64,000 nucleotides of DNA from Owenia fusiformis (Eukaryota; Annelida; Polychaeta; Sabellida; Oweniidae), in assembly GCA_903813345.2 (NCBI GenBank), contig CAIIXF020000009.1:5204030-5268029 (forward strand), in the 5' to 3' direction. The translations under genes were made by a program, and so were the position numbers. Under the pieces are notes generated by a model. It had not been told where the DNA came from and searched no databases. It saw nothing but the letters and a program-made list of their open reading frames with translations. Shown here in pieces: positions 15,001 to 26,011 of this stretch. Each line of letters opens with the position of its first letter. The stretch's first letter is position 1.

Positions 15001-18000
15001 ACAATTCATACCAATGCATAGCATTCATCCTCCCATGTTTTTTGCCGAAAAAATAAGAAAATCGGTTGATAAACAAGCGAGAAATGAACTTATCAGTGCA
15101 TGAAAATGGTTCTGAGAAAAATGCATTTCAAAAGTTTAGTTCTCATAGAAACCAATGGTACAATGATATCTAAAACATAATTTATTCTTCCTTTTAACCT
15201 GGCTAGACAATCAACATTGTTTTTTATGAAAGTCTAGCATATTTAGGAAAGATTGACATCGAAAAAAAAAATTCAATTTTTTTCAAAAAGTTTTTGGTAC
15301 CTTAGTGACATCACTAATGTTTCAAAATATTTTTGATAAGCTAAAACATTGAAGTGCCCCATTAAATATGACATTTTATTATTGAAATAGTGTGTCTTTT
15401 GTTCAATCTTTGCATTGGTGTTAAAAAGATAATCTTTTTTTGAAATGCATTAAGAAATATTTAATGATTAAGAAATTTCAACTTTTTTTGAAAAATGGCG
15501 GGAAATTTGAATATTTGAGAAATGAAATGCTCACAACTTTTTTTTCAAAATTTTTTTTTTGTTCAAAAATCTCTAAAATCACTTTTTAAGTCCTGACAAA
15601 TAGTAAATGAATGATAAAAAAATATTTTCAAACTTTAGACGGGGACTTTAAACAGTTGATAAGATCTGATGCATGTTTTAAGATGCTACATTTACTTTCT
15701 AGATTTGTGTAGAGTGAAATCTGTGTAAGTGGAACACCTTTTGCACCTCATTTTAGCAAGAGAAAGGTCAACTTACAGAGGTTCATTTTATTTAACCTCA
15801 TTATATTGGGTGAATGTTCAACTTTACATTTTATATTAAGTCAATGGAGGTGTTCCACTTCATTTTTTTTACTGTAGTTCCCACAATGAAAATCAAAATT
15901 ATGTATGTTTTTTATTTATGAATTGCATTTTTGGGTCACTCTGTATAATGTTCATTATGTAAATGCTGCATGTATTTTTCAGCTGAATATTCAGTGTTTG
16001 ACATGTATTCATGCTCTTATGTGTAAACTCTTATTCTACTGGCTGATGTGTACTTTTTACATGCATTTTTTAGGCAGATATGCTGTAAATATACTTAAGT
16101 TTCAATGAATTTCAATTACTTGATGTGAAAAATACTCATATTTAGAGAAATATTATAACATTATTTATAATTTGTAACCATTTTTGTCAAAAACACCATA
16201 TTTTTCAGCTTACGGTTTGTCAACCAATTATGAGATTGTGCCAGTTCAAAACCATATATTACCATTTCATTATTTTAGCACAATTTTCATATTCATACCA
16301 TATGCATGAATTTTATATGCATGTTTATTGCAATTTGCCTACACATACCACTAGCATAAGCTGGCTAAGTGTGTTACTTAGTATTAAGTATTGTTCGTGT
16401 ATGGGTGTTATATATATCTATATATTAATGTTATTTTTATTACTAAATGGGATTGCATACTATACAGTACATGTTAAAGTTAAACTTAGATGAAGTTTCA
16501 CAAAATAGTGTATGTTGACTTGAGTTATCTTTTGTGTATTTCTTTTTCCATTTGAATAATGATTCAAAATTTCCATTTTTAGTTTGCACACAGTGCCCAA
16601 TTTAATGTCAATTAAAGCAGTCCAGGAAGATGTGAAACATATTCAGTAGAACTTTGACACGTACTGTAAACATCGTTGTTGTATTGCAGAAATTATGATG
16701 CTTATAATTCTGGACCCGCAAATGGGCAAATGGGCGATAATATACCCTTGACTGAGTAAGTGGTGTGCTTCTGCTTTACCTCTCTGCTCCCTTTAGCACC
16801 CTTTGACTCACATAGTGACTCCTTGAGCACACAGTGTTGGAATTTAGCACATCAGTAGCACCATGTGTGTCAATCTAGCGCCTAAGTAGCACCATGTGGG
16901 TTTTTATAGAACACATGGTGGTTAATCTAGCACACAACTGTTCTATATGATAGTACCATGTGGCCTTTGTCTGTTGAACACTTGTTGATAATGCCTTCCT
17001 ATATAGCTTCCTATTATAGCTCTTTTTCTTAGCTTGGTGCTTTTTACCAATTGGTGTTGAATGTGTATTGTGATGTGAGTGGACACCCCACCTATATTGC
17101 TTTAGTTTAAGTATTAATACATTATAATAGTGGTGAATACACATATGACATGCAATCTAAGTGGTGTTTGTGTAATAAATATGTACTACGAGTCTATTAA
17201 CAAGAGAACATGACCAACTTAGAAATGGCTGTTTGTGCATAATGACACAAAAATGTGCATTGGAAAAATATTGCACACATGGCTGCATTTTTGTATCACC
17301 CTGTAAATACATGAAGACAATTTTTGGCATTTTTTGCTTAAGTTTGGTTGTGTTCTCTAGTTGTGAGATACTAAGGTCTAAAGGGGTGTATTAATATCTG
17401 AAAAATAACACACATGCACAATAAGTCTGTTTTCTACGTACCTTCTAGTTGAGGTTGATTGGAATTGAATACACGATCCTTATCAAATAAATCTTAATTA
17501 TTCCTTAATTCATGCTATTATCTTGTGTAACATTTTCATGTGTTATAATGGTAATTCTCACTTCTGGGGAATTTTACTGTTTAGATTATAACATTTCATT
17601 GTTTGTGTCTAACAGAACCAAATAACTGGCATGGAAGGTTGGATTGAATGCCAAAATATCATAATTGTTTACTAAATCCACATATTTATTTCATTTATAT
17701 GTAGTGCAATACAAAAATGTGTATTTGAGATATTTGTATCTACAACTTATACTTCAAATTCAAGATTGAAAGAAAAGAACCTTATTTAATATGTGTGATT
17801 AGCTAAGTAAAACTGAACAGTTTTTTATTGACATTTATGCATGAAGTAGTATAAAGATAATGAATACATTGATTATATAATGGTTTGATTGTATTTTATG
17901 AATTAATGCATATTTTTATGTACTTTACCCCTTTTCTACTCGTATCAACCTTCTTAAACCTAAACTTTTGACCTTACTGAATCTAACCTTGAAGTGGTGT

Positions 18001-20830
18001 TTTTGCAACATCTTAAGCAGATAAATGGTCTAGATATGGTCACATGACATTATCTTGCTGATTTGATTGGCTAGAAATGGTCACATGACATCATCTGACT
18101 GATATTATTGGCTGGGTATGTCACATGACCGTTCATTTGCATTCAGGAATCATGATTGTATAATAAAATAAATATAAGTGTGTTTTAACCCACTTTACCT
18201 CTTTAGCTTCTCATGCAGTTATAAAATTGTTTAACATAGAAACATTGTGTTTAACATAGAACCTGGGTAGAAAATATATTTGGTGCAAAATCTAATATCA
18301 CATTTCGTCAACTAACATCCTTAGCCTATATTGGGGTCATTTTGCAGTGCCATTAGGTTTACATGAAGCTTTCTAAAATCTTTAATCATTAATATCATAA
18401 CTTAAAGATTATTTGTAAAGTATCAAGTATATTTTAATGCATAAATCAATTTTTATATTTATCTATACATAATTTTTTTATCTGTATTTAAAGTGTGTTT
18501 ATTTATTTTTTATTATTAATATCATAATAGCATGATTTATTTATTTATTTCTTGTCATGACTTAATATGTGACTGGTCAACCTTGTCATGACATCCTGTT
18601 ATCATGTCCATTTTTATCTAATGAGGTTTACCAGCCATCAACATTTCCCAATATTATCATGAATATTCTATGTGGCTTATTTATCTATCTTTGAGTTTAG
18701 CTGATGCGAATTTGATGTCCATGTGGATGCATCATCAAACTATTTGTCTGTTTTTATAGCACCCTTTGGGGGCTGCATTGTGATCAGTTTATTTATGTTC
18801 ATGTGGCTATATAAACCCATGTGGCTCAACATGTGGCTAAATTAAACCATGCAGCTAAATTATCTCATTGTGTGGCTAAATTGTGTCACCTAAGTAAAGC
18901 CAAGCAGCTGAATTAAACCATGTGGCTAAATTATCACACTGTGAGGCTGAATTATCTCACCATGTGGATAAATTGTCTCACCCTGTAGTTATATCTGCCA
19001 TGCAGCTGAATTAACATGTGGCTAAATAATCTCATTGTGTGGCTAAAGTATCTCATTGTGTGGCATAATTGTCTCACCCTGTGGTTATATCTGTTGCTAC
19101 TACTGTACTAGGAGTGAAGGAGCTGCCTACCCCTGTGGCTATGACAGTATTCTGTTCAACTTACATACAATGTCTCAAAGTCAGTCAGGATCACAGCAGC
19201 CATTGACCTTAACAAATGAGGAGCCAGGGTCCCAGAATATATAGCCCCAGGCAAAATAGTCCTTCATTGGTTACATCAGTAAGATTTCATTGTTAGAATG
19301 GGGGAATGCTATATGGTTATCAGCTGAATATTGAGATGAATGGTTTATGATGTGGGAAACTAGGAGTTGAATATGAAGTGGGATTAAGATTTGAATATTG
19401 GAATGGAGGGGGAAATGACAATTCAACATTGCAAGAGAATGAGAAAATTGATTGTAAAAAATTTAGACTAGATTGAATGCTACAATTGATTTGTATGGTG
19501 TAGGGGGCAATGTTTAAAGTTTGAAATTCAGAGATAAATATTTTATTAATTGCATATTTGAATGATGTGAAGACAAATGACATATTTGAATGTAAGAAAA
19601 TACCAAATGCATATTTGAATTTATAGAGATATATACAGTGATGTAATATTTGCTTGTCAAAATTATGTTCAGTTGCTGAGAAATATGACTTATTATGAAG
19701 AAATTTACAGATGAGGGTTGAATGTTTTGTGGAGGAGAACCATGGAACTGGGAAAGGGCACAGTGTATGTGTATGACAAAAATCATGATGATAAAAAGTA
19801 TGAGCATGAATTGAGGAATATGGTTTGGAAAAGTATTGGGTGGTGTTACATAAATTTATAGCTTTAAATTACATCATGTATATACTAAAACATGTTTAGA
19901 ACCTGCTGTATACAGACCGAGAATAGATAAGAAACCACATTGGATATAATAAACCCCCCCCCTCACATTCACATGTTAAAGGCTGCACAGTCTAAGTAAC
20001 TATTAACCAGCAGATGATATGTTATGTACCAACATTACAAATACACACAGAAATTCTGGTCCAAAGCAATTTTATTGTCAACATTTTGATTTGATTTTTT
20101 GCTTAAAACTGAAAATTGTGTCAAATTTTGCTAAAGGTTTGAATTCCCTTATATTCTTGGCTTAACCCCTCCTCTTAGACTTGAACCAATATCCAAAGAA
20201 TTTGGCATAAACAAGGTGGAAAACATATTGAAGATTTTGGGTTCATAATTCCACTTTTAAAAGCACATTTTCTTCCATTTCTGTCTCAGTGCTGATATAC
20301 CGTACATAGAGATATTGGTACAAAACATAAGCATTTGAATTGACCCCTTGTTAGTTGTTTTTGTTGTTTGTTGGTGAAGGTCCATTAGATAATTAACCTA
20401 TTTTTCAATCATATTCTTATTGATGCCTTTTTCCCGCATGCACAGTATGGAGGGAAGTAAGAACTATCGGGATGGTCGTGGCTTACATAATAGTGCTTAT
20501 CAGACTGACGATTCCCCACCACGCAGGAAGTCAAAGAATCGTTCTGGCCAAAGGGCTTCTAATACACCTGCAGCAGAGTACCCGGGGCCTGAGACTCGGG
20601 GTGGGTATGGGAGACCGTCCCGTGATAATCGAGACATGGTAGACTACAACTCACCCGCTACTGCGAATGGCTATGGTGGTTACCATGACAATGGTTATGT
20701 TCAACCACAGCAACGAACTAGCCAGGCTGTTATGAGTCGCTATGACTACCAGAATGAAGTTGATAATTACTACCCCCCTCCACCCGCCTCGCGTGCACCC
20801 AATCCCCCGTACCACTATAACTATAGATAA
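1..20830 (+). CDS. PROM1-like: Prominin-like gene A (3' part, start outside window)
   Basis: Prominins are five-pass, cholesterol-associated glycoproteins of plasma-membrane protrusions. The exons I read are 1-53 (partial), 327-401, 1842-1905, 2282-2370, 2579-2805, 3391-3523, 3995-4053, 4386-4470, 6162-6323, 8052-8129, 8412-8504, 9026-9076, 12314-12394, 12799-12867, 13229-13318, 13799-13926, 16690-16755 and 20446-20830 (stop TAA). All junctions are GT-AG and phases are continuous. Visible parts are the end of extracellular loop 2, TM3 with the GFCG motif (exon 2579), a short cytoplasmic loop, TM4 (exon 3391), extracellular loop 3 with a paired-Cys end (GKC...GAC) before TM5 (exon 13799, FWFALGWCLFFMLPC), and a Tyr/Pro/Gly-rich tail. 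Nearly every exon has a counterpart of similar length in gene B. N-terminus, TM1 and TM2 are upstream of the window. Family assignment is firm; orthology to PROM1 or PROM2 is not resolved. Confidence 0.9.
813..984. mobile_element. Palindromic fold-back element
   Basis: Long imperfect inverted repeat with ends of TATGGAATAAA type and a centre of CTCGCTACGCTCGCTCG. It lies in the gene A intron 402-1841. A decayed relative lies at about 37810-37966 in gene B. A smaller palindrome around CATACGACGTCGTATG lies at about 643-700. Confidence 0.65.
1020..1135. repeat. Two direct copies of a ~57-bp unit
   Basis: Two tandem copies of a unit with AAAATCGTATTG, CGTATTACATG and TTGTCCCCGGGAA, in a gene A intron. 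Confidence 0.6.
1219..1428. mobile_element. Palindromic fold-back element
   Basis: Nearly perfect inverted repeat. The left arm reads ATAGGTTATTTCTGG then GGATTGAATATGGG; the right arm is its complement. Inner arms repeat AATATGATATTGAC and the loop holds CGGTCGCTGCGCTCCC. The TATGGAATAAATAG-like end is shared with the 813-984 element. Confidence 0.65.
2911..2996. repeat. Dispersed repeat copy
   Basis: Contains TTTTTGTGGATGG, GTGTCTGTAACAAATG and GACATTTTGCATGTTAA; the same block recurs at 11442-11545 and in part at 6556-6690. Origin unknown. Confidence 0.55.
3000..3240. repeat. Pyrimidine-rich minisatellite
   Basis: Repeats of about 39 bp built from TTATCATCCTTTTGTTATC and TTCCCTCTGTTATATTTC in the short intron between the TM3 and TM4 exons of gene A. 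The T/C-rich strand is the transcribed sense strand and ends about 150 bp before the acceptor at 3391. Confidence 0.75.
3590..3915. repeat. Degenerate minisatellite
   Basis: Many imperfect copies, about 15-17 bp, of ATAGTCAACTCAATCC-type sequence in the gene A intron 3524-3994. Confidence 0.65.
4452..5712 (+). repeat. 90-bp tandem array carrying the 5' splice site of gene A
   Basis: Fourteen units with exact 90-bp spacing. Each contains the exon end CCATATCTTGATATAAAT followed by GTAAGT, so 14 donor copies start at 4471 and every 90 bp to 5641. Each unit also has TACAGGGTGGTTCAAAAA, resembling the termini of nearby MITEs. In the coding frame a TGA follows each donor, so only the first donor keeps the protein open. 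The last unit is degenerate. The reverse strand happens to be open for over 440 codons; see rejected items. Confidence 0.97.
5764..5857. mobile_element. Small inverted-repeat element (GTGGAACAC family)
   Basis: Ends TGTGGAACAC and GTGTTCCAC; the preceding AAAACCTGTCTA also occurs at about 49660. Related copies at 15727-15860 and about 49655-49815. Confidence 0.45.
6556..6690. repeat. Dispersed repeat copy, partial
   Basis: Starts TCTCCAACTTTTTGTGG like 11442-11545, then diverges into repeated GGCGTAAGCATT units. Confidence 0.45.
6717..8025. mobile_element. Inverted-terminus element with tandem GGCCGCCATTTT units
   Basis: Left end ATCCCATCGAAC is matched by GTTCGATGGGAT near 7975-7986. It starts with a CGTCCGTCCGTC-rich tract and continues as about five imperfect 125-150-bp repeats, each with an AAATGGCCGCCATTTT-type palindrome and ACTCGAAAAGTAGTGGAGCG. 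A second copy is at 45628-46510 and a remnant at 36285-36590. No coding capacity is visible. It occupies the gene A intron 6324-8051 almost to the acceptor. Confidence 0.65.
8699..8935 (+). mobile_element. tRNA-derived (SINE-like) fragment
   Basis: A perfect T-arm with a pol III B box (CCGGGTTCGATTCCCGG, 8722-8738) follows sequence with no clear tRNA 5' half, so it is not a functional tRNA. The unique 3' body carries AACACAGGGCTCCTCCAAGG. It lies in the gene A intron 8505-9025. Ends are uncertain. Confidence 0.45.
9295..9566. mobile_element. MITE-like element
   Basis: Terminal inverted repeat AAAGGTTTGTTTGAGA against TCTCATACAAACCTTT, about 272 bp, non-coding, in the gene A intron 9077-12313. 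Confidence 0.55.
9741..9971. mobile_element. MITE-like element
   Basis: Perfect 15-bp terminal inverted repeat TTAAAGGTAGAATCA / TGATTCTACCTTTAA, 231 bp, A/T-rich interior. It lies 175 bp after another MITE of similar start. Confidence 0.6.
9972..12313. other. Large gene A intron remainder
   Basis: AT-rich intron sequence. Apart from the dispersed repeat copy at 11442-11545 (TCTCCAACTTTTTGTGG to TTTTGCATGTTAATG) I see no exon-like frame or RNA gene. Confidence 0.5.
14302..14358. mobile_element. Very short TACAGGGTG-type inverted repeat
   Basis: TACAGGGTG...CACCCTGTA ends, 57 bp, followed by TA. Member of the TACAGGG family seen through the window; in the gene A intron 13927-16689. Confidence 0.5.
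14530..14645. repeat. Minisatellite
   Basis: Four imperfect copies of a unit with TTGCCTATTCCTCATAAA and AATAAT, in a gene A intron. Confidence 0.6.
14789..15945. mobile_element. Non-autonomous TACAGGG-type DNA element
   Basis: Ends TACAGGGTGACCC and GGGTCACTCTGTA, flanked by TA, about 1.16 kb with no coding frame. A 134-bp element with perfect AAGTGGAACACC / GGTGTTCCACTT ends is nested at 15727-15860. Confidence 0.5.
15727..15860. mobile_element. Nested GTGGAACAC-family element
   Basis: Perfect 12-bp inverted ends AAGTGGAACACC / GGTGTTCCACTT, inside the larger element 14789-15945. Confidence 0.5.
16780..19110. repeat. Degenerate CATGTGGCTAAAT-type repeats in the gene A tail intron
   Basis: Two clusters (about 16790-16990 and 18770-19090) of short imperfect repeats such as CACCATGTGG and GTGGCTAAATTATCTCA. 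Three GGTCACATGACAT motifs lie at about 18035-18130. The rest is AT-rich intron. Confidence 0.55.
19112..19244 (+). CDS. Possible alternative terminal exon of gene A
   Basis: A CTAG acceptor at 19111 is followed by a frame that joins in phase 2 to the upstream tail exon ending at 16755 (or to TM5 exon 13926). It reads about 43 residues, including SQSQSGSQQPLTLTNEEPG, to a TAG at 19242. The phase fit and polar tail-like composition support it. Against it: the acceptor has a poor pyrimidine tract and lies just after a minisatellite-like stretch. The main terminal exon at 20446 is better supported. Confidence 0.3.
20446..20830 (+). CDS. Gene A terminal exon, long cytoplasmic tail
   Basis: Acceptor GCACAG at 20445; joins in phase 2 after exon 16690-16755, or directly after 13926 because 66 nt is a multiple of three. 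It encodes about 127 residues rich in Gly, Tyr, Asn, Arg and Pro, including a PPPP run and several YGG/GGY motifs, then TAA. Composition is far from the AT-rich surroundings, as expected for coding sequence. Tyrosines are candidate phosphorylation or SH2-binding sites, by analogy with the tyrosine-containing vertebrate prominin tails (inference). A GTAAGT 19 nt after the stop (about 20850) suggests a 3' UTR intron. Confidence 0.8.
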
Positions 20831-23800
20831 GTGTCATCTACAATGGACGGTAAGTAAAGCATGTGTCCATTGTGACTTCACACTGTGAGTCATCATACAA
20901 TGTTTATGACATCACATTGTATTGTATTGTGACATAACACTACATTGTGATATCATTTTTTATTGTGACATCACAATATACTTTACTCACAATGCATGCT
21001 GTCCTGCATCTACCACTGGGCTTCATCATGGCTTGGCTTGCTTGCTACTCGCGTGATACTAATATGTCTTAAATCATCGTCTCACACCACAGTATCATGA
21101 ATAACCTACACAATTAGCTCATTATCATAATACATTATACGTATGTATTAGTAATACATTTGCGTTTGAATATAGCATGGTTAATCAATGGAGTGTAACT
21201 GTAAAACGTAAAGATGTCTGTGAACTTTGACCCGGCAGTTGTGGGTCTTTTTGAATAATTGGGCAGGGTATCTTATGATTACCAATGGTGTGAGTTGGTG
21301 GATTGACATCTAAAGTCTGATCCAGTTTCATTGTAAGTCCTATCTACAGCATAGATTCTTCCCTCATTCCAGGAAGGGATATATGCCACTTGAGCGTAGA
21401 TGATCTTGACTTCACAAACAAGGTAACATTACATAACTGTGTACCAACATCCTTGACCTTTGTCCTTGACCTTTCACTTTTGACCTTTAAGGTGTTTAAT
21501 TTGTGTGATGATGTTACGACTGGAGTCGCAGGATGGGGAAAATTGTATCCATTTTCAGTTTTGACAGGGATATGAAATTTCTTTACATTAAACAATATAT
21601 ATTTGCTACTCAGTTTCTAATGAAAGTATGCTCCCAGCATTCATTGGGCAAAGAAGACTGTCTGTTTGTTTAAGTTAGTGTGCAATAAGCCAATAATGGT
21701 TGATCCTATTATGAACATTTCATCTGGAAAACACCCAGTGATCATTTTGTAGGTAAAAGTAAGCTTGTTTACAAATTGGATTGATTCTAAATATCATATC
21801 TGAATATGCTCATCACACAAATTAAATGTTACCTCTGTTAAACTATTCCCTTTAAATAAAGCACTTTACAGACCTGCCAGCCAATCTTATATTAAAGTAT
21901 GTTCCAAAAGGACTGTAAAATGAAACAATTTTCTGTTTTCAATTGTAAGAAATACACATGTACCATCCAGCTGAACCCTATCATATGCTTGAGATATCTT
22001 CAGCTCGATTAGAGGCCTAGTGTTTTAATATCTTGAATGTACCATTGAAATATATATTTGAATTGTTGAAATCCAAAAACTTAGAACAAAGGATGGATGT
22101 TATAAGTAAACGTGGCAATGAACTTATTTTAATGAAAGTACAGTATACCATATTTTTGGAAGAAGACATTCTTGGTCAAGACTCTTTACTAATACGAATA
22201 AAAAAAGCTTTGCTCAAATGTAAGTAACATACCTATTAGGTTGGCAGGTTTGTTCACCAGTGAAAAGGTGGTCTCTAGTTTGATAGAACTTACAATTTGA
22301 TACAACCTTCACCCACACTTGTTATAGGTTTTCCTGGTTTTCTCTCTGTAATGTTTCATGATGAATATGTTGATGATTTTCAAAATCATGAAATGTCATG
22401 GTTGTTCATCAGGAAACGTGAGTTCAATATTTTTTTGAAAAAAATAGATATATAATTTGGTCTTTTAGAACTGGTTTGAATACAGTTGTATGTATTTTTA
22501 CTCATGTATGTATTAAATGGTCACACTTGTATTTTGATATATTTAGAGCACAAAAATGCACATTGTACCATCTGAAATTTTGAATTACAACTGTATCCCT
22601 GCTGTACTTAATGGAACCACCACATCAGAACAATATATCTATATACTGGTAACCAAATAGAACTGCATTCTAAATGCCGGCCCCAAGGAAACATGAGCTA
22701 CTATAGGCTATTGGCTGATTTAACTGAATATAAGGGTCTCCCATCTTAACCTGCTTGGTGTTGAGTATGTATAACCACGGGGAGCCAAATACTCATTGAA
22801 GATCAGGGTCAGCCTTAAGTTGAAATTTATCTTGGGGCAAGGTAGAATGTGCTGATTGATGTGATGGTTCCTGGTGTTGGAGACATATCTATATATTACC
22901 TTGTCATCTATATTTTATACCTCCAAGATATATTGTAACTATGTGTATTTGGTTTTTGTTGGTTAATTAAAATTATGGGGTGGCAAGGCTATAATATAAA
23001 ATTGTTTACTCGTCCAGAGGTCAACAATGCAAATTGTGTACCTACTCTATGAAACAGAATTCAAATGTTTACTGAAATCATGGATATTATTAGCTGAAAT
23101 TGAAGTTAACAGTGGAGGTTTAATGCTATCCACCTAGATCACCAAATGTTATCTTACACTTTAAGTTTGTATAAATCAACATTTGTTGAACTTGGTAATG
23201 CAATGGAAAACCTTGGGAAGAGTTGTGAAGCAAGACAAAACTTGAACTTGTTGTTGGTTGTATATTGCCAAAGGATAGTAAGGCAACAAAGAGAAGTTTC
23301 ATTTTTGCTCGATGGAGGTGTTCTATAGTCCAACAAGTAATATTTTGCACCCCTTGCAATATTTTGCACCCTGATGCAATATGCTGCATGTTACTTTTGC
23401 AAGCATTTTTGATTTGGTTGATTTCAATGCGCCAACACCTCACAATTTTATACCTAGTTCTTTTATTACCTATTTGTATTTTGTATTATTCTAATGAAAA
23501 TACTTTTAAGGATTTATAATGAATACTATGCAGTATAGTTATTTGTTCCTCTTTGTAAAAATAAAGATGCATGATTTAGAAACCTTTAAAACATAAAATA
23601 AATACTAAATGTATATTCTAGCCTAAATACCATTATAATCTGTATTTTTGTTTGACTTATGTAGTATAATTAAAATATAAATTTAACAATAAATATGCTT
23701 TATTAATATAGTTACTATTAACATTTATTATATAAAATACAGTTTGAGTATTCCTATGTTTTCAGATGTTTTAGGATTTTTTGAGTTTTTCAGGTTTTAT

Positions 23801-24202
23801 TTTTATTTTCAGTAAGGTGAATCAGCCATACTTCATGTGACAAGATTCGGATGATGACAGCTGGGAGGAAAAAGATCACAAAAATAAACTCAAAATCTCA
23901 ACTTAAAACTCAGTATTGCACCCACCAATGGAACAGGGGTGTCTGGATTATTGCATCACAAGCATTGAAGGAATGCTTGAAATTAAAATCGCACCTTAAG
24001 AATTTGGGAGTGATTGACTTAATATTGTTACACTTATAAGAGGGGTGCTTAAATTATATCACATCCCTATACATTGGAAGAATGCTTGAAATTGTAATCG
24101 CACTTACAAGCAATTGGGGTGTGATTGACTTATAATTACACCCACAAGAGAGGTGCTTGATGTACTTTAAGAGAGGACAGTGAATTACAAATGTACATTG
24201 GA

Positions 24203-24430
24203 GGCCCAAATTAGGGAGTGATGCCCAAATTAGGGAGTGTTGCCCAAATTTGGGAGCGATGTCCAAATTAGGGAGCGATGCCCAAATTAGGGAGTGATGC
24301 CTAAATTTGGGAGTGATGTCCAAAATTGGGAGCGATGCCCAAATTAGGGAATGATGCCTAAATTTGGGAGTGATGTCCAAATTTGGGAGCGATGCCCAAA
24401 TTAGGAAGTGATGCCCAAGTTTGGGAGTGG
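24203..24430. repeat. 19-bp minisatellite
   Basis: About twelve copies of GAGTGATGCCCAAATTAGG with variants (GAGCGATGTCCAAATTTGG). The matching reverse-strand frame is an artefact of the repeat. Confidence 0.85.
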
Positions 24431-25839
24431 ATAACAATTGCAGTATGGTATCAACTAGGACATAAAGTACACATCATAAAGTTAATGAATGAAATTGTTA
24501 CGATCTACTAATATTTATGGATGTAACATTACAATGTACTTTTCTACCAACAGATATTCAGTTCTCATCATCTAGAATTGAATATTGAATCATAAAAATT
24601 GAATCATGTATTTTAGTATAATTTACACAATAAAGAAACTCAGACATTGTATGGAAATTGTGCATAAAATAATGATTTTAGTAAATTCAAAGAAGTAATG
24701 TATATTTTTGTACAAGTATCCTAGATTTTATAGGACTATAATGGATTGATTGAATCGTAAGATTGCACCAACACTTAATATTTCTTGCTTGCTAAAATTA
24801 ACCTTAGTATAAGTTAGATAGAAGCACAGTGTATTGTAGGACAGATGAATGTAACGGCATAGGAAACGCCATTAAATGTCTCATATTTAGCACAATCAGA
24901 TAATAAATTAAGTAAGTACACTCTCTTGAATACATGTCCCAGATTTCTTTGAATGAATTTTCTGGCTATCTGATTGGTCAGTGTGACGTAAATCCTGTAT
25001 TTTCAGACGGTGGAGATAAGATTCTGTTTTGCACTCATTTTCTGTTGAAAAATCATAAGAAACAACAATTATCACAAATATTGTGATTTCGTATTTATAT
25101 CACAAATATAGCATTGAATAAAATATCAGTTTTGTGTGTCTGGTGTCTGGGGAGATACACAACTCATAGACTTTACAACATTTAAAACAAAATATATCTT
25201 ACAATTTCCAAGTGATTTGCTATTGACAATTGTGAAATAGTGAAATTAGCATTTTATGTATTGCACTGCCTGGTTGAAAAAATATACTTTAATCTCTTTT
25301 CTTTTTGCATCCAGGAAGAGACTAGTACTTAACTATCTGAGATATTATGGCTTGTCACTGTCAGTATGAAAGACATCATACCATTACTTTTTATTACTTA
25401 TAGGCTTGTTTTAGTTTTATTTTATATTTAGTTATTTTATTTTTGATCATGTATACAGGTCTTCATTTCATTAGAGCTAGCTTATACTGGGAATAGGGGG
25501 AAACATGTCTCCAAAATTTTTTAGGTATATTTAAACAAGAAAGTCACTAGAGTAGTAACATAATAACTTTTATACATACTGGGAATATGTACAGCAAAGT
25601 GTATGATATCATATAGTTTAACCAAGAATTTGTACAAAGCTAGTTAATGGTTAATTTGCTTTCACCAGTGTCCATAGGATTAACTAATATTAACAACCGG
25701 AAATGAATATTTTCAAAATAATGTTTTAGTATGTGTTTGTGAAAAAACTAACTTGTTTCACAATCTCTCATATGATTTATATACATATACAATGAGGTTA
25801 CAATATTTGTTAAAACATACGATATAATAAATCATTCTA

Positions 25840-26011
25840 TAATGTTTTTATCATGTGATCCTTTGAATTGCAACTGAGATTGTCACTTCCGTTCCAATAT
25901 TTTCTGTGTTGCGACCGAGATGATCAACGGGACAATCTCAGTTGCAATACAGATTGGTACAGCACAAGAACTGACCAATCAGAGGGCTTCATTTTACAGA
26001 TCATACGATAA
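25840..26011. mobile_element. MITE-like element, copy 1 of 2
   Basis: Ends TTTTATCATGTGATC and GATCATACGATAA. The interior holds CAATCTCAGTTGCAATACAG and AGAACTGACCAATCAGA. A second copy of the same layout is at 55121-55290. Confidence 0.6.

Noticed and set aside
22033-22227. 64-codon frame in the A-B intergenic region
   Set aside because: Isolated, AT-rich, no splice context or family resemblance.
24054-24437. Reverse-strand 127-codon repetitive frame
   Set aside because: By-product of the 19-bp minisatellite; three units give a 19-residue repeat with no codon signal.
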